Source: Pseudomonadota bacterium (GTDB taxonomy: Bacteria; Pseudomonadota; Alphaproteobacteria; Rhizobiales; Phreatobacteraceae). From it: 64,000 nt of DNA. How positions within the stretch are numbered: position 1 is the first letter of the stretch; every line of letters begins with the position of its first letter. The stretch covers positions 6,830-70,829 of the forward strand of contig JAEZGJ010000065.1 in the NCBI GenBank assembly GCA_023416965.1, in the 5' to 3' direction. A program made the translations under genes and the position numbers. This document shows positions 45,335 to 53,249 of this stretch, one piece after another. The notes beneath the pieces are model-generated. The model was given only the letters and a program-made list of their open reading frames with translations, was not told the origin of the DNA and did not search any database.

Positions 45335-46570
45335 GCGCGCGACAGCGGCAAAGCCCTCGTCCGCCGCCTCCAGTGCCAGGTCAATGTCCGCCTCCGTATG
45401 GGCGCAGGACAGGAACATGTTGTGCCGGGGGTGGAAATAGGCCCCCGCCCGCAGCGCCGCGGAGCAGAAGGCAGAGCCCTTGGCAAAACCGGGATCGTCG
45501 CCGAACAGGACCAGGGGCATCTGCGGCGGCCCGCTCTGGGTGATCGCCACGCCGCGCCGTTCGGCGAGCCGGCCCAGCCCCTCCCGCAGCCGCTGCCCCA
45601 TCCTTGCCATGACTGCCGGGCCGTCGATGCGGGCGAGTTCGGCGAGGGTCGCGTGTGCCGCAGCCATGGGCACCGCCTCGCACCAGAACGACCCGGTGGT
45701 GAATATCCTCGTCGCGGCCTCGCGCCAGCGGTCGCCGCCGGCAATGGCCCCGAGCGGATAGCCGTTGGCGATCGCCTTGCTGAACGCGGACAGGTCGGGC
45801 CGAACGCCTACCGTTTCCCAGGAGCCGCCGAGCGCCAGCCGGAACCCCGCGCGCACGTCGTCGAGGATGAGGGCCGCGCCCGTCGCGTCGCACATCTCGC
45901 GCATCCGCCGCGCAAAGACCGGGTCCGGCAGTTCCAGCTCGCGGCCCATATCGTGCCGGAATGCTGTGACGAGGACGGCCGCGAGATCGTCGCCCGCCAA
46001 GTCGACGGCGGCCTCGAGGCTCGCCCCGTCGTTGTAGTCGTAGTGCAGGATGTGGGCGCGGTCCTCGGCGGTCACGCCGGCGAGGGAGGGAGAACACCAG
46101 GGCACGGCGCCATGGTAGCTGCCGCGGGCGACGAGAAGCTTGCGCCGGCCCGTGCCCGCGCGCGCGATGGTTACCGCCGCCGTCGTCGCATCGCCGCCGT
46201 TCTTCTCGAACAGGCACCAGTCGGCGTGGGGAATCATCTCGACCATCAGTTCCGCGAGATCGACGAGGACGGGAGCCGGACCGTTCAGCGTGTCGCCGAG
46301 CGCCGCCTGCCGCCGTGCCGCAGCCTCCACCGCAGGATGATGGTGACCGAGGACGATGGGACCCCACGAGCACATGAAATCGATGAACGAACGACCGTCG
46401 GCATCGACGACGCGGCACCCCTCCCCGCGCGTGAAGAACTGCGGATAACCGTCTGGGAGATTTGCGGCATTCAGGTGGCCCCAGAGTCCACCGGGTATCA
46501 CGCTCCTCGCCCGCCGCCGCAGTTCGGCATCCCTCGAATTGTCCTGCGGACGCCGTGTCGGTGCCGACAT
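45326..46570 (-). CDS. Class III PLP-dependent aminotransferase (HemL-like)
   Basis: A 414-residue fold-type I enzyme close to the glutamate-1-semialdehyde aminomutase branch. The PLP lysine is Lys265 in LSAFSKAIANGYPLGAI. The PLP-ring Asp lies in ALILDDVRAGFR, where most relatives have ILDEVQTGFR. The start at 46570 is firm because GGAAGGAAG lies about seven bases upstream. It converges on the two amidases, so it is not in their transcript, but an amine freed by an amidase could be its substrate. True HemL is unlikely given the context and the altered motif. Confidence 0.87.
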   Translation of the reverse strand: MSAPTRRPQDNSRDAELRRRARSVIPGGLWGHLNAANLPDGYPQFFTRGEGCRVVDADGRSFIDFMCSWGPIVLGHHHPAVEAAARRQAALGDTLNGPAPVLVDLAELMVEMIPHADWCLFEKNGGDATTAAVTIARAGTGRRKLLVARGSYHGAVPWCSPSLAGVTAEDRAHILHYDYNDGASLEAAVDLAGDDLAAVLVTAFRHDMGRELELPDPVFARRMREMCDATGAALILDDVRAGFRLALGGSWETVGVRPDLSAFSKAIANGYPLGAIAGGDRWREAATRIFTTGSFWCEAVPMAAAHATLAELARIDGPAVMARMGQRLREGLGRLAERRGVAITQSGPPQMPLVLFGDDPGFAKGSAFCSAALRAGAYFHPRHNMFLSCAHTEADIDLALEAADEGFAAVARLG

Positions 46571-46769
46571 GGATGACTTCCTTCCATCGAGAAGCGGGTC
46601 GAGGCGCGTCGAGCCTATGCGAGAGCGCACCCGCACGCCACGCGCCCTGCGGATGAGGGCGATGCCGGAACGCCGTGGCGGCGCGCGCAACACTGACCTC
46701 CACCCGGCCAGATTGCGGCCCGAGGCGGCCTGCGCCAGCATCGGCGGACGTTCAGGGGATGTGCCGCCG

Positions 46770-48557
46770 ATGTCGCTTCAAGACCCGCTCGCCGAAGCCT
46801 GCACCTGGCTCACGGCCTTCGAGGAAGCCCTCCGCAGCGCCCCGGCCCGTGTGGCCGACCTCTTCGTCGAGGACTGCCACTGGCGCGACTTCGTCGCCTT
46901 CACCTGGAACATAGTCACCTTTCAGGGCCGCGAGGAAATCGCGGCCATGGCCGCCGCACGCGCCGACGCGACCGGCGCCGGACACTTCGCGGTCGACGGT
47001 GTACCGAAACCGGTGGAGGGCGGCGTCGATCTCTGGTTCACCTTCTCCACCGCTCTCGGACGTGGTCGAGGTCATGCTCGCCTGCGGGCAGGCCGGTGCT
47101 GGACGCTGTTCACGGCATTGCGGGAGCTTGCCGGCCATGAGGAGAAGCGCGGCGAGACGCGCCCCCTCGGCACTGTCCACGGTGCCGTCCGAAACCGGCG
47201 GACCTGGGCGGACGAGCGGGCGGACGACGCCCGGCTCGGCATCGATCGCCAGCCCTTTGTACTCATCGTCGGCGGCGGCCAGGGGGGCCTCGGCCTGTCG
47301 GCAAGGCTGAAGCAGATCGGCGTTCCGGCCCTGATCGTCGACCGCCATGCACGTCCGGGGGATTCCTGGCGCAGCCGCTATCGCTCCCTGTGCCTGCACG
47401 ATCCCGTCTGGTTCGATCACATGCCCTATCTGCCCTTCCCGGAGCACTGGCCCGTCTTCACACCGAAGGACAAGATGGGCGACTGGCTCGAGGCCTATGC
47501 CGCGGTCATGGAACTGGACATCTGGACCGGCACCACCTGCCGCCGGGCCCGCCACGACCCCGGCGCGGGCAAGTGGATCGTCGAGGTCGAGCGCGACGGC
47601 GTGAACGCCGTCCTGGAACCGACGCATCTCGTGCTGGCGACGGGCATGTCCGGCAAGCCGAACCTGCCGGTTGTACCGGGGCAGGACCTCTTCCGCGGCA
47701 CGCAGCACCATTCCAGCGCCCATCCTGGCGGAGAGACCTATGCCGGAAAGCGCTGCATCGTGATCGGCGCCAACAATTCGGCCCACGACATCGCCGCCGA
47801 CCTGTGGGAGCACGGAGCAGAGGTCACGATGGTGCAGCGCTCGCCGACCCTGGTTGTCCGCTCGGAGACGGTCCAGAAGCTCGGCTGGTCGCTCTATTCG
47901 GAAGCCGCCGTCAGGTCCGGGATCGGAGTGGACGACGCCGACCTCATCGTTGCGTCGACGCCCTTCGCCGTCTTGCCGCAGATGCTCCGCCCCATCGTCC
48001 AGCGGATAAAGGAGGAGGACGCCGAGTTCTACGAGAGCCTGCGCGCCGTAGGCTTCATGCTGACCTTCGGGGAGGACGAGACGGGGCTCGGGCTGATGTA
48101 TCCCCGCCGCGGCTCAGGCTATTACATTGATGTGGGCGCCTCGGACCTCATCGCACGCCGCGAAATCGCGTTGCGCAGCGGCGTCGGCCTCGCCGGCCTC
48201 ACGGCGGATGCCGTGATACTGTCGGACGGGTCCGCCCTTCCGGCCGACCTCGTCGTCTACGCCACCGGCTACGGGTCGATGACGGGCTGGGCGGCCGATC
48301 TCATCTCTCAGGATGTCGCCGACCGGGTCGGCCCGTGCTGGGGCATGGGATCGGGAACCGCTCGCGATCCCGGCCCCTGGGTCGGCGAGCTGCGCAACAT
48401 GTGGAAGCCGACGGCACAGGAAGGCCTGTGGTTCCACGGCGGCAACCTCGCCCAGTCGCGCCATTATTCCCGCTATCTCGCGTTGCAGCTGAAGGCGCGG
48501 TTCGAGGCACTCCCGGTCTCCGTCTACGATCGCACCCCTGCCCCGCTATCCGGCTGA
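46770..48557 (+). CDS. Flavin-containing monooxygenase with N-terminal NTF2-like domain
   Basis: A 595-residue protein. Residues 1-150 form an NTF2/SnoaL-like cone domain (VADLFVEDCHWRDFVAFTWN, FQGREEIAAM). The remainder is a group B flavin monooxygenase with an FAD motif (LIVGGGQGGLGLSARL), an NADPH motif (CIVIGANNSAHDIAADLW) and an FxGxxxH-like FRGTQHHSSAHPGG. Such enzymes insert oxygen into ketones, amines or sulfides. The ATG at 46770 is preferred, with GTG 46761 possible. It converges on the MaoC-carboxylase operon, so it may oxidise a precursor of the acyl-CoA used there; that link is inference. Confidence 0.87.
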   Translation: MSLQDPLAEACTWLTAFEEALRSAPARVADLFVEDCHWRDFVAFTWNIVTFQGREEIAAMAAARADATGAGHFAVDGVPKPVEGGVDLWFTFSTALGRGRGHARLRAGRCWTLFTALRELAGHEEKRGETRPLGTVHGAVRNRRTWADERADDARLGIDRQPFVLIVGGGQGGLGLSARLKQIGVPALIVDRHARPGDSWRSRYRSLCLHDPVWFDHMPYLPFPEHWPVFTPKDKMGDWLEAYAAVMELDIWTGTTCRRARHDPGAGKWIVEVERDGVNAVLEPTHLVLATGMSGKPNLPVVPGQDLFRGTQHHSSAHPGGETYAGKRCIVIGANNSAHDIAADLWEHGAEVTMVQRSPTLVVRSETVQKLGWSLYSEAAVRSGIGVDDADLIVASTPFAVLPQMLRPIVQRIKEEDAEFYESLRAVGFMLTFGEDETGLGLMYPRRGSGYYIDVGASDLIARREIALRSGVGLAGLTADAVILSDGSALPADLVVYATGYGSMTGWAADLISQDVADRVGPCWGMGSGTARDPGPWVGELRNMWKPTAQEGLWFHGGNLAQSRHYSRYLALQLKARFEALPVSVYDRTPAPLSG

Positions 48558-48646
48558 ACCAGCGGGCCCGGGAGGCTTCGTGGGGGCGGATCGCGGACCA
48601 CACGTCAATCCGCGGATCCCCGGCTGGTCCCGAGGCGCGTCCCACA

Positions 48647-48664
48647 TGCCGGTCACGACCGGCA
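48647..48664. terminator. Perfect inverted repeat between convergent monooxygenase and MaoC genes
   Basis: TGCCGGTCACGACCGGCA has eight-base arms around AC. It ends six bases before the MaoC stop at 48671 and lies about 90 bases past the monooxygenase stop. No T-run follows in either direction. It is a candidate two-way terminator of the same kind as those at 4027 and 45315. Confidence 0.4.
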
Positions 48665-48670
48665 GGATGG

Positions 48671-49114
48671 TCAGGCCGTGGAGCGGCTCACCATCAGTGC
48701 CGCCGTGCCGCTCTGCACCGTTTCGTCGCGCTGGTTCACCACGTCGAGCCGAAGGTCGACGACGCCCCGGTCGTCCTTGCGGGTCGGGCGCTTGCCGATG
48801 ACGGTCACGACGACGTGGACCGTGTCTTGCGCCCTCACCGGACCGGTGAAGGTCCAGGTGATGCCGAGGAGGCCCATCACCGTGCCGTCCAGCAGCCCGG
48901 CGCGGGAGGCAAGACCGAAGGCCATGCCGACGAGCATGGGGCCATGGGCAATGCGGCCACCGAACTGGCTTTCCGCGGCATGGACCTCATCCACGTGGAG
49001 CGGATTGAAGTCCGCCGTCAGCCCGGCGAACTGGGTGATGTCAGCTTCGATGATGGTGCGCCGGGGCGTCGTGTAGGTCGCGCCGGGCTCGAAGGCGTCA
49101 TAGCTCAGGCCCAT
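48671..49114 (-). CDS. MaoC-like (R)-enoyl-CoA hydratase family protein
   Basis: A 147-residue single hot-dog domain protein. The hydratase-2 motif is intact as ADFNPLHVDEVHAA (Asp, Asn, His of D-x-N-P-x-H) followed by FGGRIAHGPML. It would hydrate a trans-2-enoyl-CoA to the 3-hydroxyacyl-CoA. It is the last gene of a five-gene acyl-CoA operon or run on the minus strand and lies 17 bases after the second MaoC. With no crotonase-type hydratase nearby, it is the candidate hydration step. Confidence 0.88.
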   Translation of the reverse strand: MGLSYDAFEPGATYTTPRRTIIEADITQFAGLTADFNPLHVDEVHAAESQFGGRIAHGPMLVGMAFGLASRAGLLDGTVMGLLGITWTFTGPVRAQDTVHVVVTVIGKRPTRKDDRGVVDLRLDVVNQRDETVQSGTAALMVSRSTA

Positions 49115-49131
49115 CGTACTCTCCTCAAGGC

Positions 49132-49587
49132 TCAGGCGGCCGGGCGGCAGCGCATCAGAGCCGCGCGCAGGCAGGAGGCGACCTCGACGCCATCCTGGTT
49201 GAAGGCCTTGTGCTCGAAGGTGACGATGCCCTGGTCGGGCCGCGAGCGGCTGCGGCGGACCTCGCGCACCCGGGTCTCGGCGCGGATGGAATCGCCGGGG
49301 AAGACGGGAGCCGGGAACTTCACGTCGGTGAAGCCGAGATTGGCGACGGTAGTGTTGAGCGTCGTGTCGGCGACGGTGAGCCCGACCAGCAGCCCGAGGG
49401 TGAAGAGGCTGTTGACGATGGGCCGGCCATATTCGCTCCGTGCGGCAGCATGGGCGTCGATATGCAGCGGCTGCGGGTTCAGCGTCAGGCAGGAGAACCA
49501 GATGTTGTCCGCCTCCGTGACGGTGCGCGTCACCTCGTGGGCGAAATGACGGCCGACGGCGAAGTCGTCGAAATAGAGCCCGGGCAT
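49132..49587 (-). CDS. MaoC-family protein with altered hydratase motif
   Basis: A 151-residue hot-dog protein. The usual D-x-N-P-x-H is changed to LNPQPLHIDAHAA: the catalytic Asp is replaced by Asn while the His stays. The same change is known in a MaoC subgroup seen near CoA-transferase and CoA-lyase genes, so it may be natural and active, or the protein may form a heterodimer with the MaoC at 48671. It is 10 bases downstream of the biotin carboxylase gene. Confidence 0.85.
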   Translation of the reverse strand: MPGLYFDDFAVGRHFAHEVTRTVTEADNIWFSCLTLNPQPLHIDAHAAARSEYGRPIVNSLFTLGLLVGLTVADTTLNTTVANLGFTDVKFPAPVFPGDSIRAETRVREVRRSRSRPDQGIVTFEHKAFNQDGVEVASCLRAALMRCRPAA

Positions 49588-49597
49588 GGTCTTCTCC

Positions 49598-51595
49598 TCA
49601 AGATGTGGCGTCGGGGGCCAGAGCGACGAGGCGGTGGCCGGCCGGAACCGTTTCCCCCGCCGTGACGGCGACTGCCGCGACGGTGCCCGCGCGCGGCGCG
49701 GTGAGCGTCTGGAACAGCTTCATGGATTCGAGGACGATCAGGGGCTGGCCCGCCTCCACCACGTCGCCGGGTGCGACCGTCACCTCTGCAACGACGCCGG
49801 GCATGGGCGAGACCAGCGAGTCGCCGGCCTTTCCCGTGCCGGCCGTCGTTTCGTGGGCGTCCAGGGCGATCTGCACGCGGGCACGGTACTCGGCATCGCC
49901 CAGCCGCAGAACGACCGTGTCGCCCGCGACGGCGGCCAAACCGCGCCTGCTGTCGCCGTCGATCCGGAAGGTGAGTGCCGCCGGCTCGCCGGTGACGTGC
50001 ACCGTCACGGGCCCCTCCGGAGTGACCATGGCCACCGTTTCACCGTCGAAGCGGATCCGGGCCGTCTCGGGACCGTCGGAGAGATGGACGCGGTACTCCT
50101 GGACCGCCGGCCGGCCGGCTGGCGCGAGCACGCGGAAGCCGCGCAACGCACTCCAGGGCGAAGAGGCTGTCGGTCGTCCGGTCGCGGCGACAAGAGCGGC
50201 GGCGAGGCCCGCGGCCCGATCGGTTGCGATGGCCGGGCGCGTCCACCCATCGGGATAGAGGTCGCGCAACATCGCCGTGGTCGCCCGTCCCTCCGCGAAG
50301 GGAGCCTTCGCCGCGACCTCCGCCAGGAACACCCGGTTGGTGTCGGGGCCCATGACCGTGAGGTCCGTGAGGCCGCGGATCAGCGCCTGGCGGGCCGTCT
50401 CCCGGGTGGTGCCATGGGCGATCACCTTGGCCACCATGGAATCGTAGTGGACGGTGACCTCGGAACCGGTGTCGATGCCGGAGTCGATGCGCAGGCCCGG
50501 CCGAGCCTCCGGCTCGCGCCACATCGCCACCCGGCCCGAGGCAGGCAGGAACCCGGCTTCTGGCCTTTCGGCAAGCAGCCGGGCCTCGATGGCATGGCCG
50601 CTCGCCCGGATGGCCTCCTGTCCGAACGGCAGCGGTTCGCCGGCCGCGATGCGCAACTGCCATTCGACGAGGTCGAGGCCCGTGATCATTTCCGTCACCG
50701 GGTGTTCGACCTGCAGGCGAGTGTTCATCTCAAGGAAGAAGTGCTGGTCCGTCGCGGCATCGACGAGGAACTCCATGGTTCCGAGGTTGCGATAGCCGAT
50801 GGAGCGCGCGAGGCGCACAGCATCGTCGAGAAGCCGGCTGCGGATCGCCTCCGCAAGGTTCGGCGCGGGCGCTTCCTCCAGGATCTTCTGGTTGTTGCGC
50901 TGGACCGAGCAGTCGCGCTCGAAGAGATGGACGACGCCGCCGTGATGGTCGGCCGCGACCTGCACCTCGACATGGCGCGCCGTGCGCACCAGCCGCTCCA
51001 GCAACAGGCGATCGTCGCCGAAGGCGGCCTTGGCCTCGCGGCGCGCGGTGGCGATGGCCTCAGCCATCTCGGCGGGGGCCTCCACCACGCGCATCCCCTT
51101 GCCGCCGCCGCCGGCCGACGCCTTCACCAGAAGCGGGAAGCCGACATCGGCAGCCGCCGCGACAAGCGCGGCGTCCTGGGCAGTATCCGCGTCGAAGCCC
51201 GGCACGACCGGAACTCCCGCGGCGCTCGCCAGGCGCTTCGCCGCAATCTTCGAGCCCATGGCGGCCACCACCCCTGCGGGCGGGCCGACAAAGGCGATGC
51301 CGGCGGCGGCGCAGGATTCAGGAAATTCCGGCCGTTCCGACAGGAAGCCGTAGCCGGGATGCACGGCTTCCGCGCCCGTGCGTCGCGCAGCGTCCAGGAG
51401 GGCATCGATGCGCAGATAGCTGTCACGCGCGGCGGCGGGGCCGATGCGCACGGCCTCGTCGGCCTCGGCGACATGCGGTGCGCCGGCATCGGCATCCGAA
51501 TAGACGGCGATGGTGCGCAGGCCCATCCGGCGGGCGGTGCGGATGATGCGGCGGGCGATCTCGCCGCGATTGGCGATGAGCAGGCTCTCGAACAT
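49598..51595 (-). CDS. Acyl-CoA carboxylase alpha subunit (biotin carboxylase + BCCP)
   Basis: A 665-residue subunit. Residues 1-450 form the biotin carboxylase part (MFESLLIANRGEIARRIIRTARRMG, ATP loop KASAGGGGKGMR, catalytic block EMNTRLQVEHPVTE). A BT-like domain follows. The C-terminal biotinyl domain has Lys626 in LESMKLFQ, where the common motif is EAMKM. This layout is that of methylcrotonyl-, geranyl- or short-chain acyl-CoA carboxylases. The start at 51595 is the conserved MFESLLIANRGEI. The carboxyltransferase gene ends eight bases upstream. The acyl-CoA used is not fixed by sequence. Confidence 0.92.
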   Translation of the reverse strand: MFESLLIANRGEIARRIIRTARRMGLRTIAVYSDADAGAPHVAEADEAVRIGPAAARDSYLRIDALLDAARRTGAEAVHPGYGFLSERPEFPESCAAAGIAFVGPPAGVVAAMGSKIAAKRLASAAGVPVVPGFDADTAQDAALVAAAADVGFPLLVKASAGGGGKGMRVVEAPAEMAEAIATARREAKAAFGDDRLLLERLVRTARHVEVQVAADHHGGVVHLFERDCSVQRNNQKILEEAPAPNLAEAIRSRLLDDAVRLARSIGYRNLGTMEFLVDAATDQHFFLEMNTRLQVEHPVTEMITGLDLVEWQLRIAAGEPLPFGQEAIRASGHAIEARLLAERPEAGFLPASGRVAMWREPEARPGLRIDSGIDTGSEVTVHYDSMVAKVIAHGTTRETARQALIRGLTDLTVMGPDTNRVFLAEVAAKAPFAEGRATTAMLRDLYPDGWTRPAIATDRAAGLAAALVAATGRPTASSPWSALRGFRVLAPAGRPAVQEYRVHLSDGPETARIRFDGETVAMVTPEGPVTVHVTGEPAALTFRIDGDSRRGLAAVAGDTVVLRLGDAEYRARVQIALDAHETTAGTGKAGDSLVSPMPGVVAEVTVAPGDVVEAGQPLIVLESMKLFQTLTAPRAGTVAAVAVTAGETVPAGHRLVALAPDATS

Positions 51596-51603
51596 GATCG
51601 GGC

Positions 51604-53175
51604 TCACATCCGGTAGACCGGGCGGGGTGAAGTATCCCGCGGCTCGCCGTGAGAGAGGGCGAGGCAGAGACCGAGAACATCTCGGGTCTGGTCGGGCTCG
51701 ATGATCCCGTCGTCCCAAAGCCGCGCCGTGGCGTAGTAGGGATCGCTCTGTTCCTCGAATTGAGCGCGGGTGCGTCGGTCGAGGGCCGCAATGGCCTCCT
51801 CGTCCGCGCCCCCCTTCAGGCTGGCGCGCCGGAGATCGGTGACAACCGTCGCGGCGACGTCCGGGCTCATGGTCGCGATGCGGCTGTTCGGCCAGGCGAA
51901 GAGGAAGCGGGGGCGGAAGCCGCGGCCGCACATGCCGTAATTGCCCGCGCCATAGGAGCCGCCGATGATGACTGTGAGCTTCGGCACGCGCGCATTGGAG
52001 ACGGCATAGACCAGCTTCGCGGAATGCTTGGCGATCCCCCCGCGCTCGGCCTCGGTGCCCACCATGAAGCCGGTAATGTTCTGCAGGAAGAGGAGAGGAA
52101 TGTGGCGCTGGTCGGCGAGCTCGATGAAATGCGCGCCCTTCACCGCCGATTCCGAGAAGAGCACGCCGTTGTTGGCGAGGATGGCGACGGGATAGCCGTG
52201 GATGCGGGCGAAGGCGGCAACCAGGCTTGACCCGTAGTCCGGCTTGAAGGCCTGCAGCGTGCCGCCATCGACCATGGCCGAGAGCGCCTCGGTGACGCCA
52301 TAGGGGCGCTTGAGATCCGTCGGCACGATGTCGGCGAGCGACCGGTTGACCGCGGGCGCCGTGGCGGCGAAGGGCGGCGGCGAGATGCGACGTGCCTCGC
52401 CGAAGCCGGAGACGATGGCGCGCAGCTTCGCCAGCGCCGCCCGCTCGTCTGCAGCGATATGGTCGGAGACGCCGGAGACGCGGGTATGCATGTCGGCGCC
52501 GCCCAGTGTTTCGCCGTCGACCACCTCGTTGATCGCCGCTTTCACGATGGGAGGGCCGCCGAGATGGATACGGCCCGTGCCGGCCACCATCACCACCTCG
52601 TCGGAAAGGGCGGGGATATAGGCGCCGCCCGCCGTGCAGCCGCCGAAGACAACGGAGACCTGCGGGATGCCGGCGGCCGAGAGCCGGCACTGATTGTAGA
52701 ACGTTCCGCCGAAATGATCCCGGTCGGGGAAGACCCGGTCCTGCTCGGGCAGGAAGGCGCCGCCGCAATCGACCAGGTAAAGGCAGGGCAGCCGGTGTTC
52801 CTCGGCGATTTCCTGGGCGCGCAGGTGCTTCCGCACGGTCTCCGCGAAGAAGGAGCCACCCTTCACCGTCGCATCGTTGGCGATGACCATGCAGGGCGTG
52901 TCGTGGACCATGCCGATACCGGTGACGATGCCGGCGGCAGGGACCTCCCCGCCGTAAAGGCCATGGGCGGCGAGCGGCGAGAGTTCGAGGAAAGGGCTCC
53001 CCGGATCAAGCAGCAGGTCGATGCGGTCGCGGACCAGGATCTTGCCACGGGCATGGTGACGATCGACCTGCGCCTTGCCGCCGCCGGCGAGCACGGCGGC
53101 GTGCTGCGCGCGCAGTCTTGCGATCAGGTCGGCAAAAGGCTCGGGGGCAGAACGGTGGAGGGTGGCGGCGGTCAC
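51604..53175 (-). CDS. Acyl-CoA carboxylase beta subunit (carboxyltransferase)
   Basis: A 523-residue carboxyltransferase of the MccB/AccD5-like type, with ARGKILVRDRIDLLLDPGSPFLELS near the N-terminus, the oxyanion-related GGCTAGGAYIPALSDE, and LFLQNITGFMVG and GGSYGAGNYGMCGRGF in the C-terminal half, all typical of methylcrotonyl-CoA carboxylase beta. It pairs with the subunit at 49598-51595. It diverges from the acyl-CoA dehydrogenase across a 74-base space that holds an operator-like dyad. Leucine or isoprenoid-type (citronellol/geraniol) breakdown are the main options. Confidence 0.92.
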   Translation of the reverse strand: MTAATLHRSAPEPFADLIARLRAQHAAVLAGGGKAQVDRHHARGKILVRDRIDLLLDPGSPFLELSPLAAHGLYGGEVPAAGIVTGIGMVHDTPCMVIANDATVKGGSFFAETVRKHLRAQEIAEEHRLPCLYLVDCGGAFLPEQDRVFPDRDHFGGTFYNQCRLSAAGIPQVSVVFGGCTAGGAYIPALSDEVVMVAGTGRIHLGGPPIVKAAINEVVDGETLGGADMHTRVSGVSDHIAADERAALAKLRAIVSGFGEARRISPPPFAATAPAVNRSLADIVPTDLKRPYGVTEALSAMVDGGTLQAFKPDYGSSLVAAFARIHGYPVAILANNGVLFSESAVKGAHFIELADQRHIPLLFLQNITGFMVGTEAERGGIAKHSAKLVYAVSNARVPKLTVIIGGSYGAGNYGMCGRGFRPRFLFAWPNSRIATMSPDVAATVVTDLRRASLKGGADEEAIAALDRRTRAQFEEQSDPYYATARLWDDGIIEPDQTRDVLGLCLALSHGEPRDTSPRPVYRM

Positions 53176-53191
53176 GGTGCGATCCCATGGC

Positions 53192-53229
53192 TTGACCCGG
53201 CCAGTCTGCCTACCTAACGTCTGTTAGGT
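53192..53229. promoter_or_regulatory. Divergent promoter with TetR-type operator dyad
   Basis: ACCTAACGTCTGTTAGGT (53212-53229) is a perfect inverted repeat with seven-base arms around GTCT. On the plus strand, TTGACC (53192-53197) and TAACGT (53215-53220) are a 17-base-spaced promoter for the acyl-CoA dehydrogenase, with the dyad over its -10. On the minus strand the dyad overlaps a TTGACC (53226-53231) that could be the -35 for the carboxylase genes. The TetR regulator at 54482 is the likely binder. Confidence 0.6.
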
Positions 53230-53249
53230 CAAGATCGCCCGGAGAGCCC

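Noticed and set aside
45326..46570. Glutamate-1-semialdehyde aminomutase (hemL) as the name for the aminotransferase
   Set aside because: The fold matches but the PLP-ring motif is changed, the gene lies among amidases and no haem gene is nearby; Alphaproteobacteria make ALA by HemA synthase and do not need HemL.
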